Positions 1 through 12,114 are shown, counted from the first letter of the stretch. The stretch: DNA of 45,000 nucleotides from Mesostigma viride (GCA_009746045.1 RPFO01000104.1:4968895-5013894); one strand, 5' to 3'. The notes: generated by a model not told the origin, from the letters alone. Made by a program: numbers and translations.

Positions 1-300
1 TCACTCACTCACTCACTCACTCACTCACTCACTCACTCACTCACTCACTCACTCACTCACTCACTCACTCACTCACTCACTCACTCACTCACTCACTCAC
101 TCACTCACTCACTCACTCACTCACTCACTCACTCACTCACTCACTCACTCACTCACTCACTCACTCACTCACTCACTCACTCACTCACTCACTCACTCAC
201 TCACTCACTCACTCACTCACTCACTCACTCACTCACTCACTCACTCACTCACTCACTCACTCACTCACTCACTCACTCACTCACTCACTCACTCACTCGA
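1..300. repeat. (TCAC)n tetranucleotide array
   Basis: About 75 uninterrupted copies of TCAC fill the left edge, so the array certainly continues outside the window. No gene is present. The open frames it creates are artefacts of a tetramer that contains no stop codon. Confidence 0.97.
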
Positions 301-849
301 TCACTCACTCACCCACCCACCATGCACCCCCCACCCACCCACCCACCCACCCACCACCCACCCACCCACCCACCCACCCACCCACCCACCCACCCACCCA
401 CCCACCCACCCACCCACCCACCACCCACCCACCCACCCACCCACCCACCCACCCACCCACCACCCACCCACCCACCCACCCACCCACCCACCCACCCACC
501 CACCCACCCACCCACCCACCCACCCACCCACCCACCCACCCACCCACCCACCCACCCACCCACCCACCCACCACCCACCCACCCACCCCCCCACCCACCA
601 CCCACCCACCCACCCACCCACCCACCCACCCACCCACCCACCCACCCACCCACCCACCCACCCACCCACCCACCCACCCACCCACCCACCCACCCACCCA
701 CCCACCCACCCATGCACCCACCCACCCACCACCCACCCACCCACCCACCCACCCACCCACCCACCCACCCACCCACCCACCCACCCACCCACCCACCCAC
801 CCACCCACCCACCCACCCACCCACCACCCACCCACCCACCCACCACTCA

Positions 850-880
<31 letters not shown>
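301..880. repeat. (CCAC)n array ending in short GCAC run
   Basis: Cytosine-rich CCCA/CCAC repeats with occasional one-base drops (CCACCAC) and rare CATGCA variants, followed by about ten GCAC units at 847-880. The minus strand reads GGGT over and over, that is three-guanine runs separated by single thymines. This is the right end of one higher-order repeat unit; the same ending (GCAC units, then ATCCACTTCT) recurs at 3145-3179. Confidence 0.96.
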
Positions 881-881
<1 letters not shown>

Positions 882-1490
882 TCCACTTCTAACGCTAACC
901 TACTGCATGACGCTTGGGTTGCACCAGACAACAATAGTTTTTTACAAATAAGTACAACTTAATAGAGCCAACATGCACTGTAGGGCTCCTAACAAGTGCT
1001 AAAGGGGGTCTTTGGGTGGCTGCCACAAAAGTGGACTTATGCCTATTCCCCGGGCCTCTTTCGGACAACTGGTAATACAAGTTCAGGGTGGGTGGGTGGG
1101 GGACCAAAAGAGGCTTTGCTGCCATTGCCTCGTCCGCCTAAATGCTATAGTTCACAAGGGCCGTCAGGCTGGCGCGGCGCTGGCGCTGGCGTTGGTACTG
1201 AAATTACAGTGGTACCGGCGCTGGCGCTGGCGCTGCGCCAGGTCTGCCCCTACCCTCCCCCCGTCACTTGTGCCACTGCTATTAAAGGTTCGTTTTCACA
1301 AATTCGTACAGATTTTCTAAGTCTTTCTACCGCGCGCAGGCGGTAGACCGCACACAGGCGGAACGAACCACTACCGGTCACAGCCGGCGCACCTCCTCCT
1401 CCTAGTCTTACGCGGCAAAGTCTATTCGGCCGCACCCCAGACTTCCGTAGTCCCGCTATAACGCAGATAGGGTGAGCAAAAGCTCGGATA
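881..1490. repeat. Spacer of higher-order satellite, copy 1
   Basis: A 610-bp non-satellite segment between the CCAC array on the left and the GCAC array on the right. It is repeated at 3180-3788 with a single difference that I could see by eye: one G fewer in a G-run near 1005. It contains GGCGCT-type hexamer runs around 1170-1230. No convincing coding frame exists; the longer frames run into satellite and share no recognisable domain. Confidence 0.93.
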
Positions 1491-2053
<563 letters not shown>

Positions 2054-2240
2054 TCACGCACGCACGCACTCACCGGCACTCACGCACTCACGCACTCACG
2101 CACCCACGCACTCACGCACCCACGCACCCACGCACCCACCCACGCACCCACCCAGGCACTCACCCAGGCACCCACCCAGGCACCCACCCAGGCAGGCAGG
2201 CACCCACCCAGGCACCCACCCAGGCACCCACCCACCCATC
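2054..2240. repeat. Graded transition from GCAC to CCAC repeats
   Basis: Between the pure GCAC and pure CCAC arrays the tetramers change stepwise: GCAC mixed with TCAC, then GCAC/CCAC alternation, then CCAGGCAC blocks, then CCAC only. The same gradient is at 4274-4440 with small length differences. Confidence 0.9.
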
Positions 2241-3148
2241 CACCCACCCACCCACCCACCCACCCACCCACCCACCCACCCACCCACCCACCCACCCACC
2301 CACCCACCCCCACCCACCCACCCACCCACCACCCACCCACCCACCCACCCACCCACCCACCCACCCACCCACCCACCCCACCCACCCACCCACCCACCCA
2401 CCCACCCACCCACCCACCCACCCACCCACCCACCACCACCCACCCACCCACCCACCCACCCCCCCCCCCACCACCCACCCACCCACCCACCCACCCACCC
2501 ACCCACCCACCCACCCACCCACACCCACCCACCACCACCCACCCACCCACCCACCCACCCACCCACCCACCACCACCCACCCACCCCACCCGGCACCCAC
2601 CCACCCACCACCCACCCACCCACCCACCCACCCACCCACCCACCCACCCCCACCCACCCACCCACCACCACCCACCCACCCACCCACCCACCCACCCACC
2701 CACCCACCCACCCACCCACCACCCACCCACCCACCCACCCACCCACCCACCCACCCACCCACCCACCCACCCCCACCCACCCACCCACCCACCCACCCAC
2801 CCACCCACCACCCACCCACCCACCCATGCACCCACCCACCCACCCACCCACCCACCCACCCACCACCCACCCACCCACCCACCCACCCACCACCCACCCA
2901 CCCACCCACCCACCCACCACCCCCACCCACCCACCACCCACCCACCCCCACCCACCCACCCACCCACCCACCCACCCACCCACCCACCCACCCACCCATG
3001 CACCCACCCACCCACCCACCCACCCACCCACCCACCCACCACCCACCCACCCACCCACCCACCCACCCACCCACCCACCCACCCACCCACCCACCACCCA
3101 CCACCCACCCACCCACCCACCCACCCACCCACCCACCCACACCACTCA

Positions 3149-3179
<31 letters not shown>
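2241..3179. repeat. (CCAC)n array, copy 2, ending in GCAC run
   Basis: About 900 bp of CCCA/CCAC repeats with scattered deletions, C-runs (2460-2470) and CATGCA variants at about 2825 and 2998, then GCAC units at 3145-3179. The minus strand is a near-continuous run of GGGT. Confidence 0.96.
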
Positions 3180-3180
<1 letters not shown>

Positions 3181-3788
3181 TCCACTTCTAACGCTAACCT
3201 ACTGCATGACGCTTGGGTTGCACCAGACAACAATAGTTTTTTACAAATAAGTACAACTTAATAGAGCCAACATGCACTGTAGGGCTCCTAACAAGTGCTA
3301 AAGGGGTCTTTGGGTGGCTGCCACAAAAGTGGACTTATGCCTATTCCCCGGGCCTCTTTCGGACAACTGGTAATACAAGTTCAGGGTGGGTGGGTGGGGG
3401 ACCAAAAGAGGCTTTGCTGCCATTGCCTCGTCCGCCTAAATGCTATAGTTCACAAGGGCCGTCAGGCTGGCGCGGCGCTGGCGCTGGCGTTGGTACTGAA
3501 ATTACAGTGGTACCGGCGCTGGCGCTGGCGCTGCGCCAGGTCTGCCCCTACCCTCCCCCCGTCACTTGTGCCACTGCTATTAAAGGTTCGTTTTCACAAA
3601 TTCGTACAGATTTTCTAAGTCTTTCTACCGCGCGCAGGCGGTAGACCGCACACAGGCGGAACGAACCACTACCGGTCACAGCCGGCGCACCTCCTCCTCC
3701 TAGTCTTACGCGGCAAAGTCTATTCGGCCGCACCCCAGACTTCCGTAGTCCCGCTATAACGCAGATAGGGTGAGCAAAAGCTCGGATA
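3180..3788. repeat. Spacer of higher-order satellite, copy 2
   Basis: Near-identical to 881-1490, with the start offset by 2,299 bp. The near-identity of these non-satellite spacers shows that the 2.3-kb unit was duplicated recently, or is being homogenised. No gene is supported. Confidence 0.93.
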
Positions 3789-4273
<485 letters not shown>

Positions 4274-4440
4274 CTCACGCACTCACGCACTCACGCACTC
4301 ACGCACCCACGCACTCACGCACCCACGCACCCACGCACCCACCCACGCACCCACCCAGGCACTCACCCAGGCACCCACCCAGGCACCCACCCAGGCAGGC
4401 ACCCACCCAGGCACCCACCCAGCCACCCAGGCACCCACCC
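4274..4440. repeat. Graded transition from GCAC to CCAC, copy 2
   Basis: Stepwise change GCAC, GCAC/TCAC, GCAC/CCAC, CCAGGCAC, CCAC, parallel to 2054-2240. Confidence 0.88.
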
Positions 4441-5073
4441 ACCCATCCACCCACCCACCCACCCACCCACCCACCCACCCACCCACCCACCCACCACCCA
4501 CCACCCACCCACCCACCCACCCACCCACCCACCCACCCACCCACCCACCCACCCACCCACCCACCCACCCACCACCCACCCACCCCCACCCACCCACCCA
4601 CCCCCCACCCACCCACCCACCCACCCACCACCCACCCACCCACCCACCCACCCACCACCCACCCACCCACCCACCACCCACCCACCCACCCACCCACCAC
4701 CCACCCACCCACCCACCCACCCACCCACCCACCCACCCACCCACACCCCACCCACCCACCCCCCACCCACCCACCACCACCCACCCACCCACCCACCCAC
4801 CCACCCACCCACCACCCACACCCACCCACCCACCCACCCACCCACCCACCCACCCACCCACCCACCCACCACCCACCCACCCACCCACCCACCCACCACC
4901 CACCCACCCACCCACCCACCCACCCACCCACCCACCCACCCACCCACCCACCCACCCACCACCCACCCACCCACCCACCCACCCACCCACCCACCCACCA
5001 CCCACCCACCCACCCACCACACCCACCCACCCACCCACCCACCCACCCACCCACCCACCCACCCACCCACCCA
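4441..5073. repeat. (CCAC)n array, copy 3; right end of satellite block
   Basis: CCCA/CCAC repeats that stop sharply at 5073, where unrelated sequence begins. A third spacer does not follow, so the higher-order array ends inside this unit. Confidence 0.95.
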
Positions 5074-5559
5074 CATGTGCATGAAGGCTGACAAGGTCAG
5101 GCAGAGATTGTGCAGGGAGGTGCCACTACCTCCTAGCGATACCGAAATGAGGGCGCGCAACCGCATAAGCGCCATGCCGCCTGTTGAGTAATTTGCAGCT
5201 ACATTACTTGGCATGCTGTGGGTGCACGTGTAAAATGACCTTTCTAGCCATGCATGCGACATGCAGCTGCCAATGTTATGTTCAGCAAGCTCCTCCGTAG
5301 AATAGAGATTGCGTGAGCATCCACATGGCCACATGTGCATATTGTCAGCTGTGTCTATATCAATGAACTTTTATGTATGTCTCCTGGAGGTTGTCTTATA
5401 TCACTCGTGAATGGTTTCCATGTTTTAGTGAGTCATCTTATTTGAGTTGACCAGATTGTCTCCTTGATATTCCACACTGGCAGTTTCGCATCCCTGGGAA
5501 AGAATTTGTAATGGAAACTGGCAGGTATGGCATTGATAACTCTACCAAATAGAATATGA
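5074..5559. other. Gene-free stretch
   Basis: AT-richer sequence with short open frames only. I see no domain, RNA gene or mobile element. Confidence 0.5.
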
Positions 5560-6070
5560 TGGGCCTGAATTTCTGTGGAATGTCTAAAATCATGATGGCT
5601 AAGATGCATGCAAGTTTCCAGCCTCAACAGAGCACATCTTGTACGGAAACTGCAATGAAATGTGATGAAAACTACGAAAAACGTGCATTTTTGGTAACAT
5701 TTGTGAGCAAACTGACATCAAATACCCTCTGATGGTTCTGAATTTTTGTGCAATGTCTAAAATAATGATGGCTAAGATGCATGCAAGTTTCCAGCCTGGA
5801 CTGAGCACATCTTGTATGGAAACTGCCATGGAATGTGATGAAAAATACGAAAAACGTGCATTTTTGGTAACATTTGTGAGCAAACTGACATCAAATACCC
5901 TACGATGGACCTGAATTTTTGTGGGATGTCTATAATAATGATGCTTAAGATGCCTATACAAGTTTCCAGCCTCAACCGAGCACAGCTTGTATGGAAACTG
6001 CAATGAAATGTGATGGAAAATACAAAAAACTTAAAACGCACATTTTTGCTAGTAGCATTTGGTGGCATTT
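5560..6070. repeat. Three-copy tandem repeat of about 172 bp
   Basis: The words GATGGCTAAGATGCATGCAA and CAAGTTTCCAGCCT recur at about 5596, 5767 and, decayed, 5940. Each is followed by similar text ending in GAGCAAACTGACATCAAATA (copies 1 and 2). The period is 171-173 bp and the third copy is the most diverged. The overlapping open frames on both strands share these repeats and are not genes. Confidence 0.85.
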
Positions 6071-6390
6071 TGTTACCAAATGCGGTTGGATGACCATCAG
6101 ATCTTGTGCACAGTCATTAGTCACGAGTATCAACTTACTTGCAAACAGCCAGGTCAAGAACTCTTTATTTGCATATTAGAATATATTTGTTTATATTAAA
6201 ATCTGGAAAACTGCTAAAAATAGACATGCCAAAAATAGGTCAGCTGAGGTCCGGTAAGTCTGGAAAGTTGCAGTCCTTCTACTGGTGTCCTGAACATGCT
6301 ACCTACCAAGATCTAGCATGTTTCGACAATATTTGCATCGTACAGGAGTTATAAGGCTGTTTTTTGGCACTTTCAGACCGTTGTGCAGAT
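6071..6390. other. Gene-free stretch
   Basis: AT-rich sequence between the 172-bp repeat and the first retroelement. Nothing recognisable. Confidence 0.45.
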
Positions 6391-7837
6391 CCGGAAGGCA
6401 GCGGTGACACTAGTCGCGCACTGGTGCTCGCCCCGAACCCTCCCGGGCTTAATGCCTCGCCATCGGCATCGCCTGATCGACCCTTTAGAAACGCGCCCGC
6501 TCCGCCGCCAAAACAGGAGGGTCTTCACGCCCCTCGGAACCGCGCTTTCGGCTCCAACCTTTCCAGGTCGATGATCACGACTGGACCAACATGTCCCCGG
6601 ACGCTGCTATGCACTGCATCTTCTATGGGGACTACGCCTCGCTTTACGACCTGTGCCTCCATCTCCACGCCACCGGCCGCCTCCTCTGCACTGACGGCAA
6701 CCGCTGGCACAACGTCAGCATGGTTTTCGGCTCCCCACGGCCCCGTCTCCAGCACGCCATCCTCAACTCCCTTCTCCATTGACGCTCTGACGCGGCGAGA
6801 TCTGGGCTCCATCCATCTCCGCCCCCACCCTCCGTTCCATCCTCATGGAAGCCTTTCAGCAGCAAGTGACCCCCCTTGCTGCTGACGTCGCAGCAATGGG
6901 TGGTCCGCTGGCTGCTGTTCAAACTTTCTCACCTCACCGCCACCTCCGCTGCCATTTCCGCCTCCACTGCCGACATCAAAGCCCAGCTCCTCGACCTCGA
7001 CCAACGCCTTCAAGCCACCGCCGACGCCCTTGAGAGCTTGCATGACACCGCCGGCCTCACCGCCCAGGCGGTGAAGGACATCGCCGCCCAGCCGGCGCCT
7101 GCTGGCCCGGCCGGCGATGCTCCCTCCACCTGGGCGGACTTGCTTAAGCAGCACACCACCTCCACCACCTCCACCATCTCGGCACAGCTCAAGCAACAAG
7201 CCCTCGACCTCCGCGAGGAAGCCGACATCGCCCGGCGCAGCCACAATGTCATCGTCAAGCACTTCGACCAGCCGGCAGGTGAGACCTCCACGAGCCTTCT
7301 TGAGGCATTTAAGCGCGCCATTCTTGCCCCCATGTTACTCACTGGTGAGCTGGACATGTCGGCTGTCCGCCTCCCCCGCGCGCGGGGGATCCATGCACGG
7401 TATAGTGTCCTTCGAAGGCTGGCCCGGCACCCGTGCTCCTCACCTTTAAGTACATGTGGCGGACAAGCTGGAGTTCCTTAAATGCCGCAAGAAGCTCTCG
7501 GAGACTCGCTTCACGCTGGACGACGACTTGACCCTGGCCCAGCAACAGCGGCGACGCGAGCTATGGCCGACCTACCTTCAGCTCCGGCAGAGCGCAAGGG
7601 GGAAGCCGGTATACTGGAGGGGGGCGGTCATCCACGTTGACCACAAGCCCTGGCAGCCTCCTGCCACCTCAGACTAGGAATATATATACCAGTAGTGTAG
7701 ATTAGTAGTAAGGCTTATAGCCGGCCTAGCATGTGGCCCACGCGCATGTGCGCCCATAATGGCCCCCATGGATGTTGCCTTCAGAATTTAGCCAAGCCAG
7801 GCCTATAATGGGACCCCCATGGATTAATTAATTAATA
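6391..7837 (+). mobile_element. L1-like ORF1-only retroelement, copy R1
   Basis: Contains a broken ORF1 (6401-7677), then about 160 bp of 3' UTR, ending in ATTA repeats at 7823-7837. The 5' part (GTGACACTAGTCG near 6405) matches R3 at about 10365, so both descend from one family. The 3' UTR (7755-7830) matches, in reverse, 14630-14700. No endonuclease or reverse transcriptase lies between ORF1 and the tail. The terminal hairpin seen in the other copies is missing here, so the 3' end may be truncated. Confidence 0.7.
6401..7677 (+). pseudogene. Retroelement ORF1 (gag-like RNA-binding protein), broken
   Basis: Homologous protein blocks lie in different frames. The first is at 6401-6530. A block with IFYGDYASLYDLC is at 6574-6782. 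A coiled-coil-like, Ala/Thr/Gln-rich segment followed by RRSHNVIVKHF is at 6876-7370. The last block, 7456-7677, has FLKCRKKLSETRFTLDDDLT and an RRRELWPTY segment and ends in a stop. This order (N-terminal region, coiled coil, an RRM-like core beginning near VIVKHF, and a C-terminal domain with DDDLT) is that of L1 ORF1 proteins, which bind the element's RNA. Frame changes between blocks mean it is not expressed as one protein unless introns or sequence errors are involved. Confidence 0.65.
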
Positions 7838-8228
7838 AGCACGTGACTGCGTCACGTGGGTGCCAATACAGAGTAAAGGAACCTTCAACCCTATATACAC
7901 AGGGAGAAGGAGGGAGGGCGCCCTAGCTTCTCTCACTGCCGCAGGTGGGCAGGCCACAGAGCGCTCTCTCCACGGCATGGTGCCGGGGCGCAACACTGTG
8001 GGTGCAATACAACCAGTGCAATACCATAGGTAGGCTGACGCATAGCTTATGCTACAAATGTGAGGTGGGCTCAAGACGTCGGCTAATTAAGGCGCAAGCT
8101 GATGGCCACAAGGTGCCAGAGCTAATTGAAGGTACCATAACGCTGTGCGCTAATATCGTTTCAAGTGCTGTAATGCCTAAGCTATCCCATAATCGATTGC
8201 CCCCATCTAGACAACTAGCTGGAGTGCT
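7838..8228. other. Gene-free stretch between two retroelements
   Basis: Holds CACGTG near 7854 and a TATA-like CTATATACACA near 7891, but no open frame I can support. The right part may be the 3' UTR of R2, which lies on the minus strand. Confidence 0.4.
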
Positions 8229-9480
8229 CTATCCCGGGGAAGCCCGGGGGGGCTTCCACAGTTTCTTGTTGATATAGAGGTCCCCGCCCCGCCAGTACAC
8301 TTGGGGCTTCTCGGGGTTGGTCTTGTGGCGGATGTAGTCGGGCCACTGATCGCGGCGTTGCTGCTGCTGGGCTGGCGTCAGGTCGTCGTCAAGCGACCAG
8401 GAGGTGTTCACCAGCCTCTTGCGGCGAGAGAGGAACCGAACTCGGGCTGTGATGTCGCTGAAGGTGAGGACCACTGGAGGGGCCGGCCCAGCCTTGGCCC
8501 GTGGATGGGGCAGGCGGTAGGCGCCCTGCAGTATCGCACCTAGGGCAGCTGCATGCACGCCAAGAGCTGTTTCTTCAGCTCGTCGAGAAGAGAGTCTGGG
8601 TTCTCCTCCGGCGGCATGTCGAAGCGCCTGAGGATGACCCGGCAGTGGCGACGGTCGCGGTCAGCGGCCTCGCGGCGCGTGTCTTCCAGCTCCTGGAGCT
8701 TGGTGGTGATGGCGGTCGTGGTAGAGGATGCCTGGCTCTTGAGCAAGTCCGCCCAGGAGGCGCGAGTCGAGGGGTCATCGCTAGCCCTACCAGCAGGTTG
8801 GGCGGCGATGGTGGCCGTTCGCTCGGCGATCTCGGGGACCTGCGTGGCCAGGGCGTCTACCTTGGCAGCAACTGCCTCAAGTTTCACGGTGCCATGGCCG
8901 ACTCGGCCTTCCACCTGGTTAAGGCGGGTGGTCACAGTGGCTGTGGCCTCGGAAACTTTGGTGGCAATGTGCTCTTGCGTAGCAGTAAACTGAGGCTGGG
9001 CGACTCTGGCTTCAATGTTGTTGACCTTGGCCGAGAGAGTGTTGAGTGCATGGGCCGTCAGGCGCGTTCCGGGCGGCGAGCTGCTCAGCCATCGGCGCCA
9101 GCTGCTCCGCCACTGCAGCTCGGATGGAGTCCGTGCTGGGGGAGGTGCTGCTCTGCGGGGATGCTGCAGCTGCTGTGGCTGCCCGTCTGCGTTCATGCAG
9201 GAGGCTCCGGAGGCCAGCGTAGCCAATCTGGGTGATGTCCTGGGCGTCGCAGCGCAGGTAGCTGCACATGATGACTGCCTTCAAGTATGCCTCCGGTTCT
9301 TGAAGCAGCCCGATTCCCAGGCGGGCTTGGTGACCTTGTCGCCAGGGGTAGGCAGGAAAAGTTCGTCATGGCGGGCCAGGAACTTGATAACATCGTCACA
9401 TTGTTCCTTCGTGACCGAGCGTAAAGATTTCCAAGATGCAAAAATCCCGCTGGCCGGCGCCGAAGCGGCGGACGTCCCAT
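8229..9480 (-). pseudogene. Retroelement ORF1, broken, diverged subfamily
   Basis: Minus-strand blocks in order. 9284-9012 has VIMCSYLRCDAQDITQIGYA. 9140-8540 is a long coiled-coil-like region (LNTLSAKVNNIEARVA onward) ending in the core start RRHCRVILRRFDMPPEE. 8530-8229 has VRFLSRRKRLVNTSWSLDDDLT and VYWRGGDLYINKKLW and ends in a stop. The layout matches L1 ORF1: coiled coil, RRM-like core, C-terminal domain. At least two frame changes separate the blocks. It is the best preserved ORF1 in the window. Confidence 0.68.
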
Positions 9481-9693
9481 TTGGTATGGGAAGTTCGGGT
9501 TTTCTTGGGAATGGGCGACGAATTTGGCGTATAGAGCACTGCGTCGAGGGATCGAGGCAGACCGGGGGGGAGAGCTTCGATCAGCGCGAAAAGGTTGGCG
9601 TCCGCAGGAGTTGATGTCGCACGTGCTGCTGTCGACGGGAATGCCGACGACAGCTCAAAATGTTTGTCAAGGCTGCGTTTGGTGGCATTTGCA
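8229..9693 (-). mobile_element. L1-like ORF1 element, copy R2 (minus strand)
   Basis: A minus-strand ORF1 copy from a more diverged subfamily than R1 and R3. Its 5' end points at R3, head to head. The sequence upstream of it (9694-9769) is an inverted repeat of the sequence upstream of R3. No reverse transcriptase follows the ORF1. Confidence 0.65.
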
Positions 9694-9780
9694 AAATACT
9701 GCGTTACAGCCGTAACCGATTATACTAGCAGATGCGTCTAGAAAAGACGCATCTGATGCAAGTAGCCTGACTGAATTTGG
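9694..9780. repeat. Inverted repeat, left arm
   Basis: From AATACTGCGTTACAGC to AATTTGG. By eye, 66 of 76 bases match the reverse complement of 10147-10221. Each arm also contains small internal palindromes (GTTACAGCNGTAAC). Confidence 0.85.
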
Positions 9781-10098
9781 ATGTTGCATTAAGAATTTAG
9801 CCATGCTATGCCATGCAGAGAGATGCTCTCTGTCGAGAAGCCATGTCCCAGCTCTTGTATAGCCAATGATGATGATCTTCCTCCCCCGTGCCAGGATCCC
9901 CCCCCTTAGGAGGGTTGAACCTGAGACATGCAGCATGGTGGTGCGGGTGCCCTGGTGCACCTAGAGCACGGGTAGCTTACATTCCCACCCTTGCATGAAG
10001 TAGCCTAGGATGTATTAAAAGCCATATGCCCCTTCTCAGGGCTATGTGCTACATAATTTGACTCCCAACGGAGTGATGTTGATAATTAATTAATTAAT
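9781..10098 (+). mobile_element. L1-like 3' UTR fragment with hairpin and ATTA tail
   Basis: A plus-strand copy of the family 3' UTR (GCATGGTGGTGCGGGTGCC near 9930). It ends GGGCTATGTGCTACAT, then the hairpin ACTCC-CAAC-GGAGT at 10061-10074, then ATTAATTAATTAAT. It sits between the two inverted-repeat arms and looks like a 5'-truncated insertion. Confidence 0.72.
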
Positions 10099-10132
10099 GG
10101 CTGACGGCGGAGCTCAGAACTTTCGCGTCTGA

Positions 10133-10222
10133 GCCCCAAATTCCGTCAGATCACTTGCAACCGATGCATCTTTTCTAGGCGCATCTGCTACTATAAACGG
10201 TTACAGCTGTAACGCAGTATTG
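10133..10222. repeat. Inverted repeat, right arm
   Basis: Reverse complement of the left arm (9694-9780) at about 87 percent over the 76 aligned bases. It leads directly into ORF1 copy R3, so it may be that element's 5' UTR rather than the end of a DNA transposon. Confidence 0.85.
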
Positions 10223-12114
10223 TGACCAGCCTGCAGCTGTTACGCGAACTGCTATTATGACGAGCAAACGCACAACAACGCAACGCAGCCTGGCGAATGC
10301 GTTAGGCAATGAAAATACGTCTGCAGCTCCGGCTGCAGCTCCGCTCACAGGTCCGGAAGGTAGCGGTGACACTAGTCGTGCACTGGTGGTACGTTGCCCA
10401 GCCCCCTCACGGGCTTGCCTCGCCCTCTGCATCGCCTGAGCCTAAACGCAGCCGCCCTGAGGATCCGGCGCCCCCTGCCGAGCCTGGCTGGAAAGAACTC
10501 GACTTTGACGCCGAATCAGCCGCATGGTGGGCAAACTGCAACGCAAAGCCCACCCTTTTCATGAGCGCCGTGTTTTACGGGTCGCGCACCTCGCTTCTTG
10601 CCCTGTGCCGGCACCTTGACGACCTCGGTCGCCTCACTCCGGGCCTGGAGGTGGCGTGGCCGGTACTTACATGCCGGATCTGCCCAGCCTCCCCCGCCCC
10701 TGCCTTCAGCTTATCGCCCTCTGCTCCCTCCTCGGGCGCTCTGTCGCCGAGATCTGGGCCCCCACCTCCATGAATTCCACCTCCGAAATCCGCTCCATCA
10801 TCAACCAGGCCCTCGCGTGCAGCACGTAACCCCCCTCGCCGCAGATGTGGCGGCCATGGGGGGCACGCTGGCTGCCGAGCTTCCCCTCCTCTCCTCCACC
10901 ACCACCGCCACCTCCAAGCTCCTCGCCTCCACCTCCACCACAACCGACGCCCTCACCGCCCAGCTCCTCGCCATCGACAAGCGCCTGCAGGACAATGCCA
11001 TAGCCATCGAATGCTTGCAGAACACCGCCGGCATCACCGCCCAGGCGGTGAAGGACATCGCCGCTCGGCCAGCCCCTGCTGGCCATGCCGGCGATGCTCC
11101 TCCCATCCCGACCTGGGCGGACATGCTTAAGCAGCACGCCACCTCCACCACCTCCGCCGTCGCCGCCCACCTTAAGCAGCAGACGCTGGACCTCCGCGAG
11201 GATCGAGGCCGAGCTCGCCAAGCGCAGCCTTAACGTCATAGTCAAGCACTTCGACCCGCTGCAGGACGAGACCCCCGAGACCCTTGCCAGGGCGTTTGAG
11301 AACAAAATCCTTGTCCCCATGGCTATCACTGGTAAGGGCAAGCCGCGGCGGGTGACCCGCCTTCCCCGCTCGCGGGGTAACTGAGGCCGGCCCCTCCCCC
11401 TTGCTCCTCACCTTTGACACCATGGCGGATATAAGATGGAGTTCCTCAAGTGTCGCAAGCGGCTTGGGGGGACCGCCTACACGCTGGACGACGACTTGAC
11501 CTTGACGCAGCAACAACGGCGACGGGAGTTATGGCCGACCTACCTCCAGCTTCGGCAGACGGCGGGGCAGAAGCCGATCTACTGGAAGGGCCGGGGCGGA
11601 CATCTACGTCGCCCACAAGCCCTGGCAGGCGACCCCTGCCGCCCCAGTCACCCCAGCCACCCCAGCCTAGGGAATATATAGCAGTAGTGTACGTAGACTA
11701 GAAAGCTTAGTGACGTGGCCATGTATGCCTACGTGATGGGCCCACACCCGCCCTTGCAATATAGCCGTAGCAATTTCGAGTCATGCTTTGCCCATGCAGG
11801 GAGTTACTCCCTGCTGAGAGGCCATGTGTACCCTAGCTATAGCCTAGCCATATACCTTCCACCCCATATGTCATGCAGGCCTTCTAGGCCCTCTCCTCAA
11901 GCCCCCCCTGGGTGCCTGTGCTTGTTTAGGAGGCATGAACCATCATGGCGGTGCAGGTGCACCTAGTGCACCCAGAGCAGGTGATAGTTGTACATCCTAC
12001 ACCTGCAGGTTGTCGCCCTGATTGTATTACAAACCCATAGATGCCCCTTTCTCAGGGCTATGTGTTACATATGCTCCCCACGGAGCTATGATTTTAATTA
12101 ATTAATTAATTAAG
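10223..12114 (+). mobile_element. L1-like ORF1-only retroelement, copy R3
   Basis: The most complete copy: 5' region, ORF1 (10257-11681), 3' UTR of about 400 bp, terminal hairpin GCTCC-CCAC-GGAGC at 12073-12086, and a TTAA/ATTA tail at 12093-12114. There is no endonuclease or reverse transcriptase between ORF1 and the tail. The tail is self-complementary and is shared with the convergent copy R4. Confidence 0.75.
10257..11681 (+). pseudogene. Retroelement ORF1 of R3, broken
   Basis: It starts with an ATG at 10257 (MTSKRTTTQRSLANALGNE) and reads through GSGDTSRALV, then changes frame. The block with MSAVFYGSRTSLLALCRHLD (10560-10620) matches the R1 block with IFYGDYASLYDLC. A coiled-coil-like, Thr/Ala-rich segment spans 10830-11230. 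The core begins near 11229 (LNVIVKHFDPLQ), and a C-terminal domain with LDDDLT and RRRELWPTY is at 11436-11681. The frames are interrupted at least twice. Confidence 0.66.

Noticed and set aside
1-300. Telomere repeat
   Set aside because: TCAC is not a telomere unit; green algal telomeres of the TTTTAGGG or TTTAGGG type do not occur here.
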